DNA of 64,000 nt from Lobulomyces angularis (Eukaryota > Chytridiomycota > Chytridiomycetes > Lobulomycetales > Lobulomycetaceae): NCBI GenBank assembly GCA_027604685.1, contig JADHYX010000001.1:149206-213205 (forward strand). The letters are read 5' to 3'. Position 1 is the first letter of the stretch, and every line of letters starts with the position of its first letter. The notes beneath the pieces were generated by a model. It was not told the DNA's origin. It did no database searches and saw only the letters and a program-made list of their open reading frames with translations. This document shows positions 27,183-39,735 of the stretch, piece after piece. The position numbers and the translations under genes are program-made.

Positions 27183-28001
27183 CTAATCATCATTTAACTT
27201 CCCAATTACACTTAAGATCATTTCTTGCATTTCAAAATGACTTAATTCCAAAATTTGTTTTGGTAAATCAGCAAAAAAACTTTCCAATTTATAATTCAAA
27301 AAAATAATTTCGTTTTCAAATTTTTTTAACTCAAAACAACAACTTAAACAGTTTGAATTCATTAATTCTTTTGCTCCAGATATTATCTTTGGGTTTAAAG
27401 CTGGGTTATTTAAATTTGAACTCAGGTGGTTGTAAATTTGAAATTTTTTATTTTTTATTTTATCATTATATTCCACTTGAATCAGAATAAATCCATTATT
27501 TTCTACAGGCTGGACTTTAGATATCAAGTATGATAAAATTTTTAAGGTTTCACGATATTCAAAATTAACAAAAAAATTAAAATTTTTTATAATTTTTTTC
27601 TCCTCATCACTGCAATGTTCTACCTTTGTGAGAGTTTTTGCACTATGCACATCATCTCTAGATTTATATTGCAAAGAATGATTTGAACCTTTTTCGCCTT
27701 TTCTCAGAGAGGAATTGGATTTACTTAATTGTCTCTGTTCCTCCTTTAATTCCAGTACTTTTGGGGCTGCTCTTACAACTATATCTTTGTTACTACCTTT
27801 TTTATCAGTTGTGTTTGTTGAAGAACTAAGTAATGAGCCATGCGATGATGCCTTTTTTAGTGTAGACGACTTACTTCTACTTAACTCTGCGGTTTGAACA
27901 AGTTTTGGCTTTCTAGTATCTATTAAAGTTGATTCAGTAAAATTCTTTTCTAATTGAAGAAGAATTGATATATTTGAATCATTTCCCATTGAACTATCCA
28001 T
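27183..28001 (-). CDS. Hypothetical protein, Ser-rich N-terminus
   Basis: Single exon, 272 aa; not recognised. Residues 1-130 are Ser/Lys-rich and low complexity (SRSKSSTLKKASSHGSLLSS). Residues about 140-270 look folded, with alternating hydrophobic segments and a Cys pair in NSNCLSCCFEL. No signal peptide, TM or catalytic motif. It is divergently arranged with the FAD monooxygenase; the two ATGs are 299 bp apart. Confidence 0.65.
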   Translation of the reverse strand: MDSSMGNDSNISILLQLEKNFTESTLIDTRKPKLVQTAELSRSKSSTLKKASSHGSLLSSSTNTTDKKGSNKDIVVRAAPKVLELKEEQRQLSKSNSSLRKGEKGSNHSLQYKSRDDVHSAKTLTKVEHCSDEEKKIIKNFNFFVNFEYRETLKILSYLISKVQPVENNGFILIQVEYNDKIKNKKFQIYNHLSSNLNNPALNPKIISGAKELMNSNCLSCCFELKKFENEIIFLNYKLESFFADLPKQILELSHFEMQEMILSVIGKLNDD

Positions 28002-28300
28002 TTTCTTTTAATTTATTATTTAAGTGTAATTACCTTTAAATAGATTTTTAAAGTTGTTTGAAATTGTTCTAGAAGGAGGAAAGGTTTAATTTCAAATGTA
28101 TATAATTTGATCCATTTTGTCAAAAAAGTAATACTGGAAGTATGTATGTGGAACTAACTATCTCCATAATTTACAATCCTCAATTTACCACCAAAACATT
28201 TCTCCAATAAAAAATTAAAAAATAAAAAAATTTAATAAAAAATTAAAAAATTTATTATAAACTGATAATAATATATATAACCTAAAGAATTAAAAAAAGA

Positions 28301-29894
28301 ATGAATCTTGAAGTTGAACCTAACATTGTCATTAGTGGAGCTGGTATAGCTGGATTAGTTTTAGCGTTATCTTTAAGAAAAATGGGAGTAGCTGTAACAG
28401 TTTATGAACAAGCCCCTTCTTTTGATGATGGAGTAGGTGGTGCTATTGGTCTATATCCAAATGGTTTGAGGTAATTCTGTTTTATTTAAGATTGAGAAAA
28501 GAACTAAAGTTGTTTTTATTTTTTAACTAATTTAGAGTTATACGAGATATCTCTATAGAAGTTTTAAGAGAAATTAGAAAGCAAGGAAGAAGTTACATAT
28601 ATAGAAGATGGATGAGACATGATGGTAGTGAAGTTGCAGTTGGACAAGAAAAATATTTATGCGAGTTCAAGGATGAAAAAGAAGAAGAAGAATTAACAAG
28701 TTTAGGAATACGCAGATGGAGATTGCAAAAAATTTTAGTTACCGCAAGTGAAAGAATGGGGGTAAAAATAATTTGGGGAAAGAGAATTAACCTTGTTAAA
28801 GTTATTGATCCTGAAAATGATATTAAAGTAGAATTGACTTTGAGTGATAATAGTAAAGTTAATTGTGATTTACTTTTTGGCTGTGATGGTGTGAAATCAG
28901 CTATAAGAACTAGTTTATTTGGAAATGAAGCTGATCCATCTTATACTGGTATTACTTGTTTAATGGGCTCAGGTAACAGGAGGAAAAGAAATTTTTTAAA
29001 AAATAGCACTTTTTACATTCCTTAAATTAAAACTGTTTTAATCTATATTATTAAACTAAAAACCATTCTAGCCCCTATTGCGAAAAAAAGTCCTTTAAAT
29101 GGAATTTGCTTTCCTAGTTCAGTTACCTCAAAATGTCATGCTTGCTTTTATCCATGTAATGAGGAGGAAATAATTTTCCAAATTTATTTTCCAACTGAAG
29201 AAAAACCCGAAACTTGGAAACCTTTAACTTTAGAAGAAAGTAAGATTGAATGTAATGAGTTAGCCAAAACCTTGAAGTAAAAAATTTTTTCTAAATTTTA
29301 TTTAACTTCTTTTTCTTTTTTTAGAAACGAAGGTTGGAGCTCAATATTTACAGATTGTTTACTTTCAGCGGATTCTGTATTAAGAGTGGGATTGCGTGCT
29401 AGAAGTCCTATTCCTGTTTGGCATTCTCCAAAAAATAACCCTAGAGTTATTTTATTAGGAGATGCTGCACATCCCCCTGTTCCTTATATAGGCCAAGGAG
29501 CAATGGTATATTAAATTAAATATACTTTACTTACTAAAATATTGAAAATTATAAGATGGCTATTGAAGATGCAGGAATTCTTTCGTTACTAATAAAAAGC
29601 TTTTGTAAACCAAATGAAATAGCAAAATTTAATTTGAATAATTTACCAATTGTTTCAAAACATTACGAGGGTTTAAGGTTACCACGAACAACTACAATGC
29701 TTGAAAAAAGCCATGAGTTGGGAAAAATGCAATTAGAAAGAGCAACAAATACAAATAAATTTGAAATTTGGTATAAAGAAATGACAATGTGGGCAAATGT
29801 TAAGAGGTTTGGAACCTTACCCATCATGTTAAATGGTGCTAGTTATAATTATCAAAATGCAGTGGAAGAGGAATTAAGAAAATCTAAATTATAA
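28301..29894 (+). CDS. FAD-dependent monooxygenase (salicylate/kynurenine hydroxylase-like)
   Basis: Five exons: 28301-28470, 28536-28972, 29072-29276, 29325-29505, 29556-29894; 443 aa. Seen: N-terminal Rossmann GAGIAGLVLALSLRKMG binding the ADP of FAD; GGAIGLYPNGLRV; CDGVKSAIR (DG motif); and GDAAHPPVPYIGQGAM (GD motif binding the FAD ribityl chain) followed by MAIEDA. This is the class A flavoprotein hydroxylase layout. Such enzymes add one oxygen to an aromatic or isoprenoid substrate using NAD(P)H. The substrate cannot be told from sequence. No C-terminal TM is evident, so it is probably cytosolic. Confidence 0.9.
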
Positions 29895-30142
29895 TTGTTG
29901 ATTATAAAAATGTATTTAATTTTGTTTAATAATTATGGAACCTTATTTGATAAAACTTGATATTATTTAAAATTAATTTGAAGCATTAAAATATAGTGAA
30001 GTGACATATTCTCTTATGGTCCTTTTTTCAAAAATTTACCCAAAAGCCCAATTTTTAAAAAGAGATACATTCAAAAAACTAATTAATCAAATCTCTGTTT
30101 TTAAAACACTATAATTAATTCTTTGTAAATACTAATTAAAAA

Positions 30143-31608
30143 ATGAGCAAGAAAGTAAAAAAGAGAAAATCAGCTAAAAGTGCATTAAGCATTTCATCAA
30201 CAAGTGAACCAGGAGCAACAAAAAAAAATTCAACATCTGAAAAGAACAAATCTATAAACGAATTAAGCAGAGTAAAAAATTTTGTAATAAAAAAAGTTGA
30301 TGTTAACCAAGAAAAAGTTGAATCAATTTATCGAAATTGTTATATTGAAGATTGGAGGAAAGAGTTACCTTGGTTTCATAAAGATAGATTAAAGTTTTAT
30401 AATTTTTCTGAACTTCCCTTATATTTGCAAGGTAAAAATACAATCTATTATTTAAACTTAAATGTTAATTATTAAAAATTTAATAATAGATAATGATTTT
30501 ATAATTAGTGGTTACCGCGCGAATTACTCATTCAAGGAGAGTTTGATTAGCTTTTTTCATTTGCATAATGAAACAGGAAACGTTTTTACACATTTTATCT
30601 CTTTTTTAATATTTTTAATATTTATCTTTGATATACTAATTTTTCAATGTAATTTTACTTTGAAATTAACTGGATTCAATAATTTACAATTGGCTTTTGA
30701 TGATAGATTAATTATATCTGGTATGAAAAAAAATTTTTTTTAATTTTTTCAAAAAACATTAATAAAAAATTTTTTTTTTCATAAATAGCTTTTTTATTAG
30801 GTGGATGTGTTAGCTTTATTTTTTCTGCATCCTTTCATAATTTTTTTTGTGGAAATAAAAAAGCGTATTACTTTTGGGGATGTTTGGATTATTCAGGAAT
30901 TTCAGCATTAATATTTTCCTCTACTGTTTCTTTAAATTACTATTTATTTTATTGCGAATTTAATACAAGGCTGATTTGGTCACTTTTGATTGCAGTTATA
31001 GTAAAAACTTAAACATCTAATCAAACCATATTTATTTAAAAGAAAAAATAGAACTTAACTGGTATTATTGGACCAATGACAAATTGGTGGATGGGACCAA
31101 AGTTTAGACCTATTAGAACTGGCTTATATATGATGTCTGGTGCATTCGGTAACTTTTTAAATTTTTAGGAATTTTTTAAAAAGTAGTTTTTGGTCCGCTG
31201 TTTCATTACATGTCATCGAAAACTGCTAAAGATTTAATTCTGCAAGAAAAATCAATGTTTCATGGTAAAACTAACAATAGGATAAATTAAGGTTATTAAA
31301 ATGTTCCTTTTTTTAAGGGATGACATCTTTGGGATTGTTTGCGCTTCCGGTATCGTGCTTTATTTATATATGTGGAGCAACGTTGTATGTCTGTAGAATA
31401 CCAGAAAGGTAATAAAATTCTTTAAACAAGTAATTAATACTGTAAATAACATCTTAAAAAAATATATGATAGGTTCGCACCAGGAAAATTTGATATATTA
31501 TTTCATTCACATCAGTTTTGGCATTGCACTGTATTTTTAGGAGCTTTTGTCCATTTGAATGGATTGTTTTCTTGGGTAGAATGGAGAAAGCAACATCAGC
31601 TTTGTTAG
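30143..31608 (+). CDS. PAQR-family seven-TM protein (adiponectin receptor/Izh2-like)
   Basis: Seven exons: 30143-30431, 30490-30720, 30789-31000, 31052-31148, 31184-31264, 31318-31408, 31473-31608; 378 aa. A Lys/Ser-rich cytosolic N-terminus (about 1-95) precedes the core. Seen: FHLHNETGNVFTHF, FSASFHNFF (first zinc His), LDYSGISALI, and PERFAPGKFDILFHSHQFWH (two C-terminal zinc His). These are the conserved zinc-site motifs of PAQR proteins, which include yeast Izh2 and animal AdipoR; several act as ceramidase-like receptors in lipid and zinc homeostasis. The closest class by motif is AdipoR/Izh rather than bacterial hemolysin III. Confidence 0.93.
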
Positions 31609-31890
31609 AATAAGAAGGATGATGTTAATATAATATATTTATATAAATTAATTTATTGTATTTATGTTATTACTATATTTTTTTTTTGTGCATTATTGAA
31701 AGTATTGACTCCACCCATCTCTGACCTGGTCTGCAGCAAACAGGTTATATTAAAATATCAAATTTACTGGTCTTTACGTTTTTCACAACTTGAGCGTTTT
31801 GAGTTTGAAACTCCGCTGCAGAAGGGTTTTTTCGGGTTTTCAAAAAAAATTTTTATTTAACTAAAAAAAAAAAATTCAAAAAAATATTAA

Positions 31891-32680
<790 letters not shown>

Positions 32681-34217
32681 ATGAAGATTTCAATTTTAAT
32701 TTCTTCCATTATACTGTGCTCAAATGTTTTATCACAGTGCGGAAATCCTCGTGTGAGAAGAGGTTTCTATTTTTTCGATCCTTTTTTCATAATACTTTTT
32801 TTTGCAGAATGGAGGGAACTAAGTGCTAGAGACCAGGAATTATTTTTTTTTGGACTTTATAAAATAAAATGGAGTGGAAAATATAATGTAATTGATCTTG
32901 TTATTTGTGTTTTATTTAAAAGATTTTTTTCCTCCATAGGAACTTATTAGAATTCATAAGGTAATGAATAATGAAGTGCATGAGAACGCACAATTTTTAC
33001 CTTGGCATCGACAACTCTTAAGAGATTTTGAATATGAAATGGAATTGGCAATAAAAACTATTGAACCGAACTACCGATTTGCTTTACCGTACTGGGATTC
33101 TACGTTGGATAGTCAAGCTCCTGAAACTAGGTATTTATTTAAATATATTTTTCTTTTCTAATACTTTGCAAAGTCCATTACTTCAACCTAACATCTTTGG
33201 TAATAATGGTGACCAATTCAACAATTATTGCCTTACTACCGGACCCGGAGAACGTGTTCGATGGGGTCACTGGTTTCCAGCCCATCATGACGACAACTCT
33301 TGTGTTCAAAGATATTATGGTAATGATTTTGGAACTCCCAACGTTCTTGGTGCGTTTTATCCTCCAGGTGCTATTCAAAACAGTTTACAAACTTATTCTG
33401 ATAATTACTGGTATTTTAATAGAGAAGTTCAATTTGGCTTTCATGCCAAGGTATAAATAGATAAACCATCAATAAGTAATATGTAAAAAAAATAAGGTTC
33501 ATGCAAATTTAGGTGGAGATATGGCTAACGTTGCAATTTCACCAAACGATCCTATTTTTTTTTTACATCATGCATTTGTTGATAAAGTGTGGAATATTTT
33601 TCAAAATTTAAAACCTGAAAATAAGGTAATTTAAAAAAAATTTTTGGTTTAACTATTTTCATTTTCAGAATATGTACTTTGGACCAGCCCAAGGTGGAGC
33701 GCCAATAAATCCTAATGATCCTAATGATGATCCTGGATTTGGTAACTCATTTCCAACTGATTTGTTGGGTTATTTTGGAATTCCAGTAAGTTCAGTTTTT
33801 GATACCTATGCTGAAAGACTTTGTTACAAATACTCAAATTATGGTGTGGTGAACTCTCCCCAACTAAGAGAGGCTATAGCACAAACAAATGGTGCTAACA
33901 ATCTTTCTTTTGATAAAGATAAAGAAGATGAACCTTTAAAAAAAGTGGAAACTCCAGATTCAGTTGATAGAACTGAACCAAATCTATTACGTGACTTTGG
34001 TCATATTAGTGAAGATTTTATTTTAAAGATGGGATGGAATTTAACGGAAGTTAGAGCAGTTGAAAATAGAAATTTGAAAGTCGTAAAAAAGCTTAACATT
34101 TTGATCGCAAACAAAAAATACGATAGTCCTGTTAAATTGGGTGGCAAGAATTTATATAAAGCTGTCTATTCTGTTATGGCTAACAACAGATTTAAAAAAT
34201 CTAAAACGAAACTATGA
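32681..34217 (+). CDS. Secreted tyrosinase (type-3 copper protein)
   Basis: Six exons: 32681-32762, 32808-32887, 32940-33130, 33174-33450, 33497-33625, 33669-34217; 435 aa. An N-terminal signal peptide ends near VLSQ. The CuA site shows three histidines: IRIHKV, EVHEN and LPWHRQLLRDFE. The CuB site shows HAKVHANLGG and PNDPIFFLHHAFVDKVW. PYWD, found in most tyrosinases, is present. The C-terminal 130 residues are Lys-rich and lack a TM. Tyrosinases oxidise phenols to quinones for melanin or wall cross-linking. It is probably exported; function in this organism is inferred. Confidence 0.92.
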
Positions 34218-34699
34218 ATTGTTTTTGGTTATATTTTTAAAATTTTATTAAATTAGATGTTATTAAACAATGTTTAGATTTGAAATTGGAAAAGTCTTTT
34301 ATTAATATAGAGGTTTTACATAGTATGTAGTCTTGAAAGAAAATAGAAGAAAAATTATTGCTGATGTTCATTTTAAGAAGCTTGCACGATATATTGCAAT
34401 ACCACAATAGCTAATATTGTCAGGTGTTCTCACAAATTCTTCTAAGCGCTAAATATAATGTGAGACTTCTCCGAAATTCTTCAGTGAAGAAAGAAGGGTG
34501 ACATTATACTTATATACTATACACACATGCTTCCTTAATAATGTTACACTTTTTTTATTTCAAAAATCTTCTAAAAATTTACATAATTTGTGCTCAAGTT
34601 AAGAGTAAATGTAAGATAATTAAGTTTTCTGTAAAAAATGGTTCTAAAAAGAAAAAATTGAAAATTTACCTTGTGTAAAACCCTTGTCATCATATTGAA
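34218..34699. other. Intergenic region
   Basis: Between tyrosinase and FANCI, both on the plus strand. No frame or RNA gene recognised. Confidence 0.4.
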
Positions 34700-37600
34700 A
34701 TGAGTGAAATCTCATACACAGAACTGTTAAATACAACACTTACTGATGACTATTTAAACAAATTTTCAATTGAGAATGTTTCTTCTTTTCTCTTAAAGTC
34801 CCTGGAAACAACGAACGCTCAAATTATAGTCAAATATTTAAATTCAAATTCAAGAATTGATTTATACATAAAAATGGTGTATAAATTTTTGGCAGTAACG
34901 GACTTGAAAGGAAAAGAAAAATTTTTAGATTCTATATACGCGCACTTATTAAGCCAATTTGATAATTTAAAAAGTGAAACTTTGGTTTATTTGCTGGACT
35001 TTTCTTTAAATGAACTAAAATGTGCAAAGCTTGTGAATTACAAAATACTTGGAGTACTATTTTTTGGCTTATAAAATTATTTTTTATTTTTGTTTAGTAA
35101 TCCCCAATCATATATTCAATATTTCTCTTTACTCTTCATTTTTAACTTTTTTGTTTAGCTGTTGCCGAAATTAATCGAAAGTCTGAAATATATAGACAGC
35201 GTCTCAATAAAAAAGCAAAATAATTCTTTAGTAGAAACAATGGTTAATTGATTTATATATAATTAAACATTTATCGTTGTATTTGTAAATTGAAGAGCGG
35301 GGTTGAGTATCGAGATAACATTATTGAAAGAGCAACCACTTTAAATTGGGAAAATACTCAGCTGATTATAAATATGGCAATTTCTCTTGTAGAAATCGAT
35401 TTAAATGAAGTAAGATACATGTTCGTTTTACACAATTTAACTTTTTAACTAGGGACAAAGAAAATTTCTTGCAACGAAACTTATTAGGCTTTTGAAATTA
35501 GTGGAACTTGAGGACGTTCCGACTTTAGCTTACCAAATATTGCTACTATCAAAAAAAGGCAACAAAAGTGCCATTTTACTAGGTATTAGCAAGTTCTTCG
35601 AAAATGAAGCAAAGACAGATTCTCAGCAGTATAAAAATTTGCCACTGTGAATCTAATTTTTGTGAAATATTCGGTATTAGGTCAATTTTGAAGTCGCAAG
35701 GAATAGTTTTAACTCATATAACTTTCGCTATTAAACAAGACTTTGAATTAGGAAATGAATTTTTGAAAATCTGCAAAAAGGAAACTTTGTCTACTTTCAA
35801 ATTATCTTTGTTGTTGTCAATGGCAACTATTTATAGATTTGAATATGCAGTAAGAATAATAAATTTACGATTATCATTTCAATATTGACTATTAGCATTA
35901 GGTTTTTGAATATTTGAAAAGCTTTGTTTTCGTTGGATTTTGTGATGAACAAAGAAAACTTAAAATACCTTGGATACGAAAACATAAGAATTTAGTTTAT
36001 GAATCCTTAGAAGATATATTAAGTGCTGTAATTGTGCAAAGTAAAATTGGCTGGGAACAGTTGACACAAGTATTTATGCTCATAAAATTTTTTTCAATAA
36101 TCAATTGCATCAAGTCCATTGTCCACCTTGGCTTCATTTTGCTCGATTCTGGAAAGCAAGTAGCTGGAAGAATTATAGGTGAGATATTATTTGATGTATA
36201 TCTTCAATTAGTTTAGATACTTCGCGAGAGGATGACCCAACTGAGTTAACTCAAAATGTTGGAATTAGAGCTTTACGAGTAACTTTCAATAATCATAAGT
36301 TCATTCAACCAATCATTATTGAGCAAGTTCTAGCGAGAATTGAAAGTAAAACTGTCGGAGCAGCGAAAGGTTGAAAAAAACTCAATATCAGTATACTTTG
36401 AATTAATTTATTTGTTTGATTGATAGCCTTGGAACTACTTGAAATTTTTTCTAACACTGCTGATTTTGGAAAGCATATTAAACGGGTTTGTTGATTTATA
36501 AACTGTAGTTAACTTTATCATTAAGATTAAAGAAACCACAAACTTTATAGCGGATATCGGTTTTAAGTCTGCCAAACATTTTATTCGAATTTGTATTCCA
36601 ATCTTTTTTGCCGACGAATCATTTAAACAATCTTTTTTGATAATATTAAGAAAAGGGATACATTCAAGGGAGATAAAAAATAGGTGAGCAAAAAAATAGC
36701 AATTTACTTAACGAACGAAAAAAGGCAAATTGCCTTAGCTGGTTACTTGGAGTTACTCTCTTCAAGAAATTATCTGCGTCCGACAAATTCACAATTCTTA
36801 AACAGAGTTGGTAGTTTTAGTTCAGAAATATTGGATATTCTGAAAAATTGTTTCAATGATCAGTGTGTAGTTAAAAAAGAACTTTATGGCGGATTAGCAG
36901 AAGCAGCCTTAGTGCGTCCCCCCTTAGCAGAATACGTTTTAAATATTATCTTTCCGTATGTATGTACTTGTCAAACAATTTTAAAAATTTATTGAGAATT
37001 AGTTTTTAACTTATATTGGTGACAATGATTTAATTAAAGTTGACGCTTGCTTGACAAATACTAATGGAGGCGAGCCGAAAATTCATGGTTATTTAATAAA
37101 AACAGAGGTTTATGTTAAATCTTTTTATAAATACAGAACCAATGTATCATGCGCTAAAGTGTATATGTGACTGTTTGCTGATGGTTAAACATAGCGATTC
37201 TGAAATTTTGATTAATTATAGAGAGAGGCTGGATTCTGTAAGTTGGCAACCTCCCATTGAGAAATAATTCATTCTAAAAAAGATTATTGCCAAACACTGT
37301 AATGCATCCATTAATGACTTTGAACTGGATAAAGATGGAGATTATAGCAGTAGTGGGTATGATATTTTGATTAAAAGGAATAATTCGCTTAACCATAATC
37401 AGAAATATTGGAAAAAGAAATCAATATAGGTATAAAATTTAAGTATTCAATATTAATATGATATAAAGAGTCATAGTATTAATAGGGATCTACATTGTTT
37501 TTATGGAGTACTCATTCAAAAAAAGTGAAATTTTGATTTTAGGAAAAAAAGTGAATTACGAAATATTTAGTGCTGCCTATCATAAGATGCTTGCATTGGA

Positions 37601-39646
37601 AAAATTGGTAAAAGAGAAGGAAAAAATTTCTGGTTTTAGCAACTCTTTTAAAAAATTTGACTTTGAAACCTGCTTACAATTCATCGAACAAGTTTTTGGC
37701 GCTGACCAAGTTGTTGAAGAATTAGCTGAAGAGCTCATTTGCAGATTTGTAAGCTCTAGTTTACTGGAAAGTTTACAACTGGTATTATTCTTTTACAGTT
37801 TTTTTAATACTCTTAGACGATAGCTAGCAATAAACCAATTGCAAACTTAAATCCTTACATAAAACTTGGCACATTACTTTATTCCAAATTTATTGAGGCT
37901 GCAAGAGAAAATGGTTTATCAACAACACAGATTGGAAAAAAGGAAGGAAAGGTATATGAAATAAATATGATTCTTACAATTAAATTGTTTTAGAAAAGAT
38001 CGAGTTGGAGTATGTTGATTGAAAGTTTTTCTTTAATATTTTCCATTATTTGTTTAAATAACAAAATTGCATCCTTAATTCCAATTTTTTCATTTGTTCC
38101 TGACGCAGAGGATAGTTTAGAAGAATTGGCTGCTAAAGAAATTTCTCTTCTACTTCAGGTTGCTATTTTTCTTTTTTTTTTAAATATAAAAAGGTTTTTC
38201 TTATAATCTAGAACCATATTGGTAAAATTGTTTTCGAAAAGCTGAAATTTTATTTTGCTTTGTTTAGAGCAATTTTGTGATGCAAAAACTTATAGAGAAG
38301 CAGGGTTTTTGATTGATTGTATTCAAAATATTTCCAATGTAGTAGACGATCAAGAAATTTGCAAGTTGATGCAAAATTGGCTAATAGATTTTTTAAAAAA
38401 AAGGGACATTAAGGATCTAGGGCTTGCGAAAAAATCAGTACAACTTTTAATTGTTTTAGAAAATGGTAATCTCAATTACGAATTGGTAAATATTGCCCTT
38501 ATGAAGATTCAGATTGTTTAATGTAAATTTCAGTTTCACGAAATAACTAACAAAATCGCATATTGCTGTGGGAGCGTAATAGAAAATACTGAAATGGAGA
38601 ATATTGAAGACTTTTTGATGATTAATGAGGAAACGTATTGTTTTATGAATATTTTCTTATACTTAAGTAAATAGAGCAGGAGATGTATCTAAAGTAGTGC
38701 TAAACTCAATTATATATCTTCTGGATGACATCGAATGGTGTATTATGCAAATCTCCAAATCCCGCAAAGCAAAAGATAGTACAAATTACTTCTTTCAGCA
38801 ATTTTTTTTACTCTTCAATGTTTTATTTAGACCGCTTTGTTTGGGACGAATTTGAAGCAATAATCTGCAAGCATTTAGAACCAGTGATAAATGTAATGAG
38901 TGATTTTGAAGGGTATGGTGTTATAGTGTTGATATTGAACTATTTATTTTCTAGAATTGTTTTTGATGGGTTTGTCTTTGAATTGAGAATGAAAGCAATC
39001 GATAAATGCTTCAAAGTACTATCAAACTTAGTTAAGCAGGTATATTGCAAACTTTATTTCTTACCTTTCTCAGAAAATTTTGTCACCGGAAACAATAACA
39101 AACAGGTTTGAATCTACTATCGCATGTTGTTCTAGATTGACTCAAAACCTTTATACACTGTAAGAATACGCTTATTTTGACACTAAAACTTTTAAGTCTT
39201 CCGCATGGAAATGATATCGAAGAAACTGAAGATTTGGAAAAAAAAATGAAATTAGGAGGAAAAAAAAGAAAAATTAAGGATGCCCAATTAAAAGCAACAA
39301 AGGAAAGCAAATTTGTCCCTAAAATTGTCTTTTTAGTGGAAAATTTTGAAAGGCACCTAATTCAATTATCTACAAAATCTAAAGTAAACTTAACCAGATA
39401 TATTAAAGTATGCTTTATCTTATTGGCAAATAGAATAACTAATTCAAATTGTTTTTATAAGAGATCCACAGCAAGAGACTTTAGAATTCGGCTGGATAGA
39501 ATTGAAGAAAATGAGGATGACGAAGTTAAGGTGGGTATTACTCAATTAAATTTCAAGATTTTAATTCAGTTTGGTAGGTTCAAGAAACAGAGAAAGAAAA
39601 TCTTTCTTCCATTAATGAAAACGTAAAGAAAGGAAAGTTTAGATGA
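34700..39646 (+). CDS. FANCI: Fanconi anemia group I protein (FANCI) homologue
   Basis: 27 exons, frame closes at 1219 aa: 34700-35053, 35159-35242, 35296-35409, 35453-35646, 35681-35849, 35902-36069, 36115-36178, 36217-36369, 36427-36485, 36526-36683, 36725-36959, 37003-37087, 37137-37237, 37283-37356, 37469-37781, 37817-37951, 37994-38158, 38212-38221, 38268-38485, 38534-38634, 38675-38778, 38831-38912, 38955-39039, 39074-39159, 39197-39407, 39462-39530, 39578-39646. Landmarks shared with animal FANCI: PTLAYQILLLSKKGNK, HITFAIKQDFELG, VHLGFILLDSGKQ, FELDKDGD and, near the C-terminus, ENFERHLIQLSTKSKVNLT then STARDFRI. FANCI pairs with FANCD2 as a DNA clamp in interstrand crosslink repair. 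The clamp-locking monoubiquitinated lysine seems replaced by Asn407. Exons 14-15 (37283-37781) and the 10-nt exon 18 are the least certain parts. Confidence 0.9.
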
Positions 39647-39735
39647 AAAAAATTTAATTATTTGAAATTACAACTGCTGTATTATTCATATAAATTAAAA
39701 AATAATTAAAAATTGGTATAAAAAAAGAAACTCCA

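Noticed and set aside
37357..37468. Extra FANCI coding sequence after SSSG (YDILIKRNN...)
   Set aside because: The frame ends in TAG before a usable donor; splicing 37356 to 37469 restores a stretch that aligns with the animal protein.
38725..39111. Continuous frame through 38913-38954 in FANCI
   Set aside because: The 42-nt segment has GTATGG...TCTAG borders and is absent from the animal alignment; it is kept as an intron although it has no stop.
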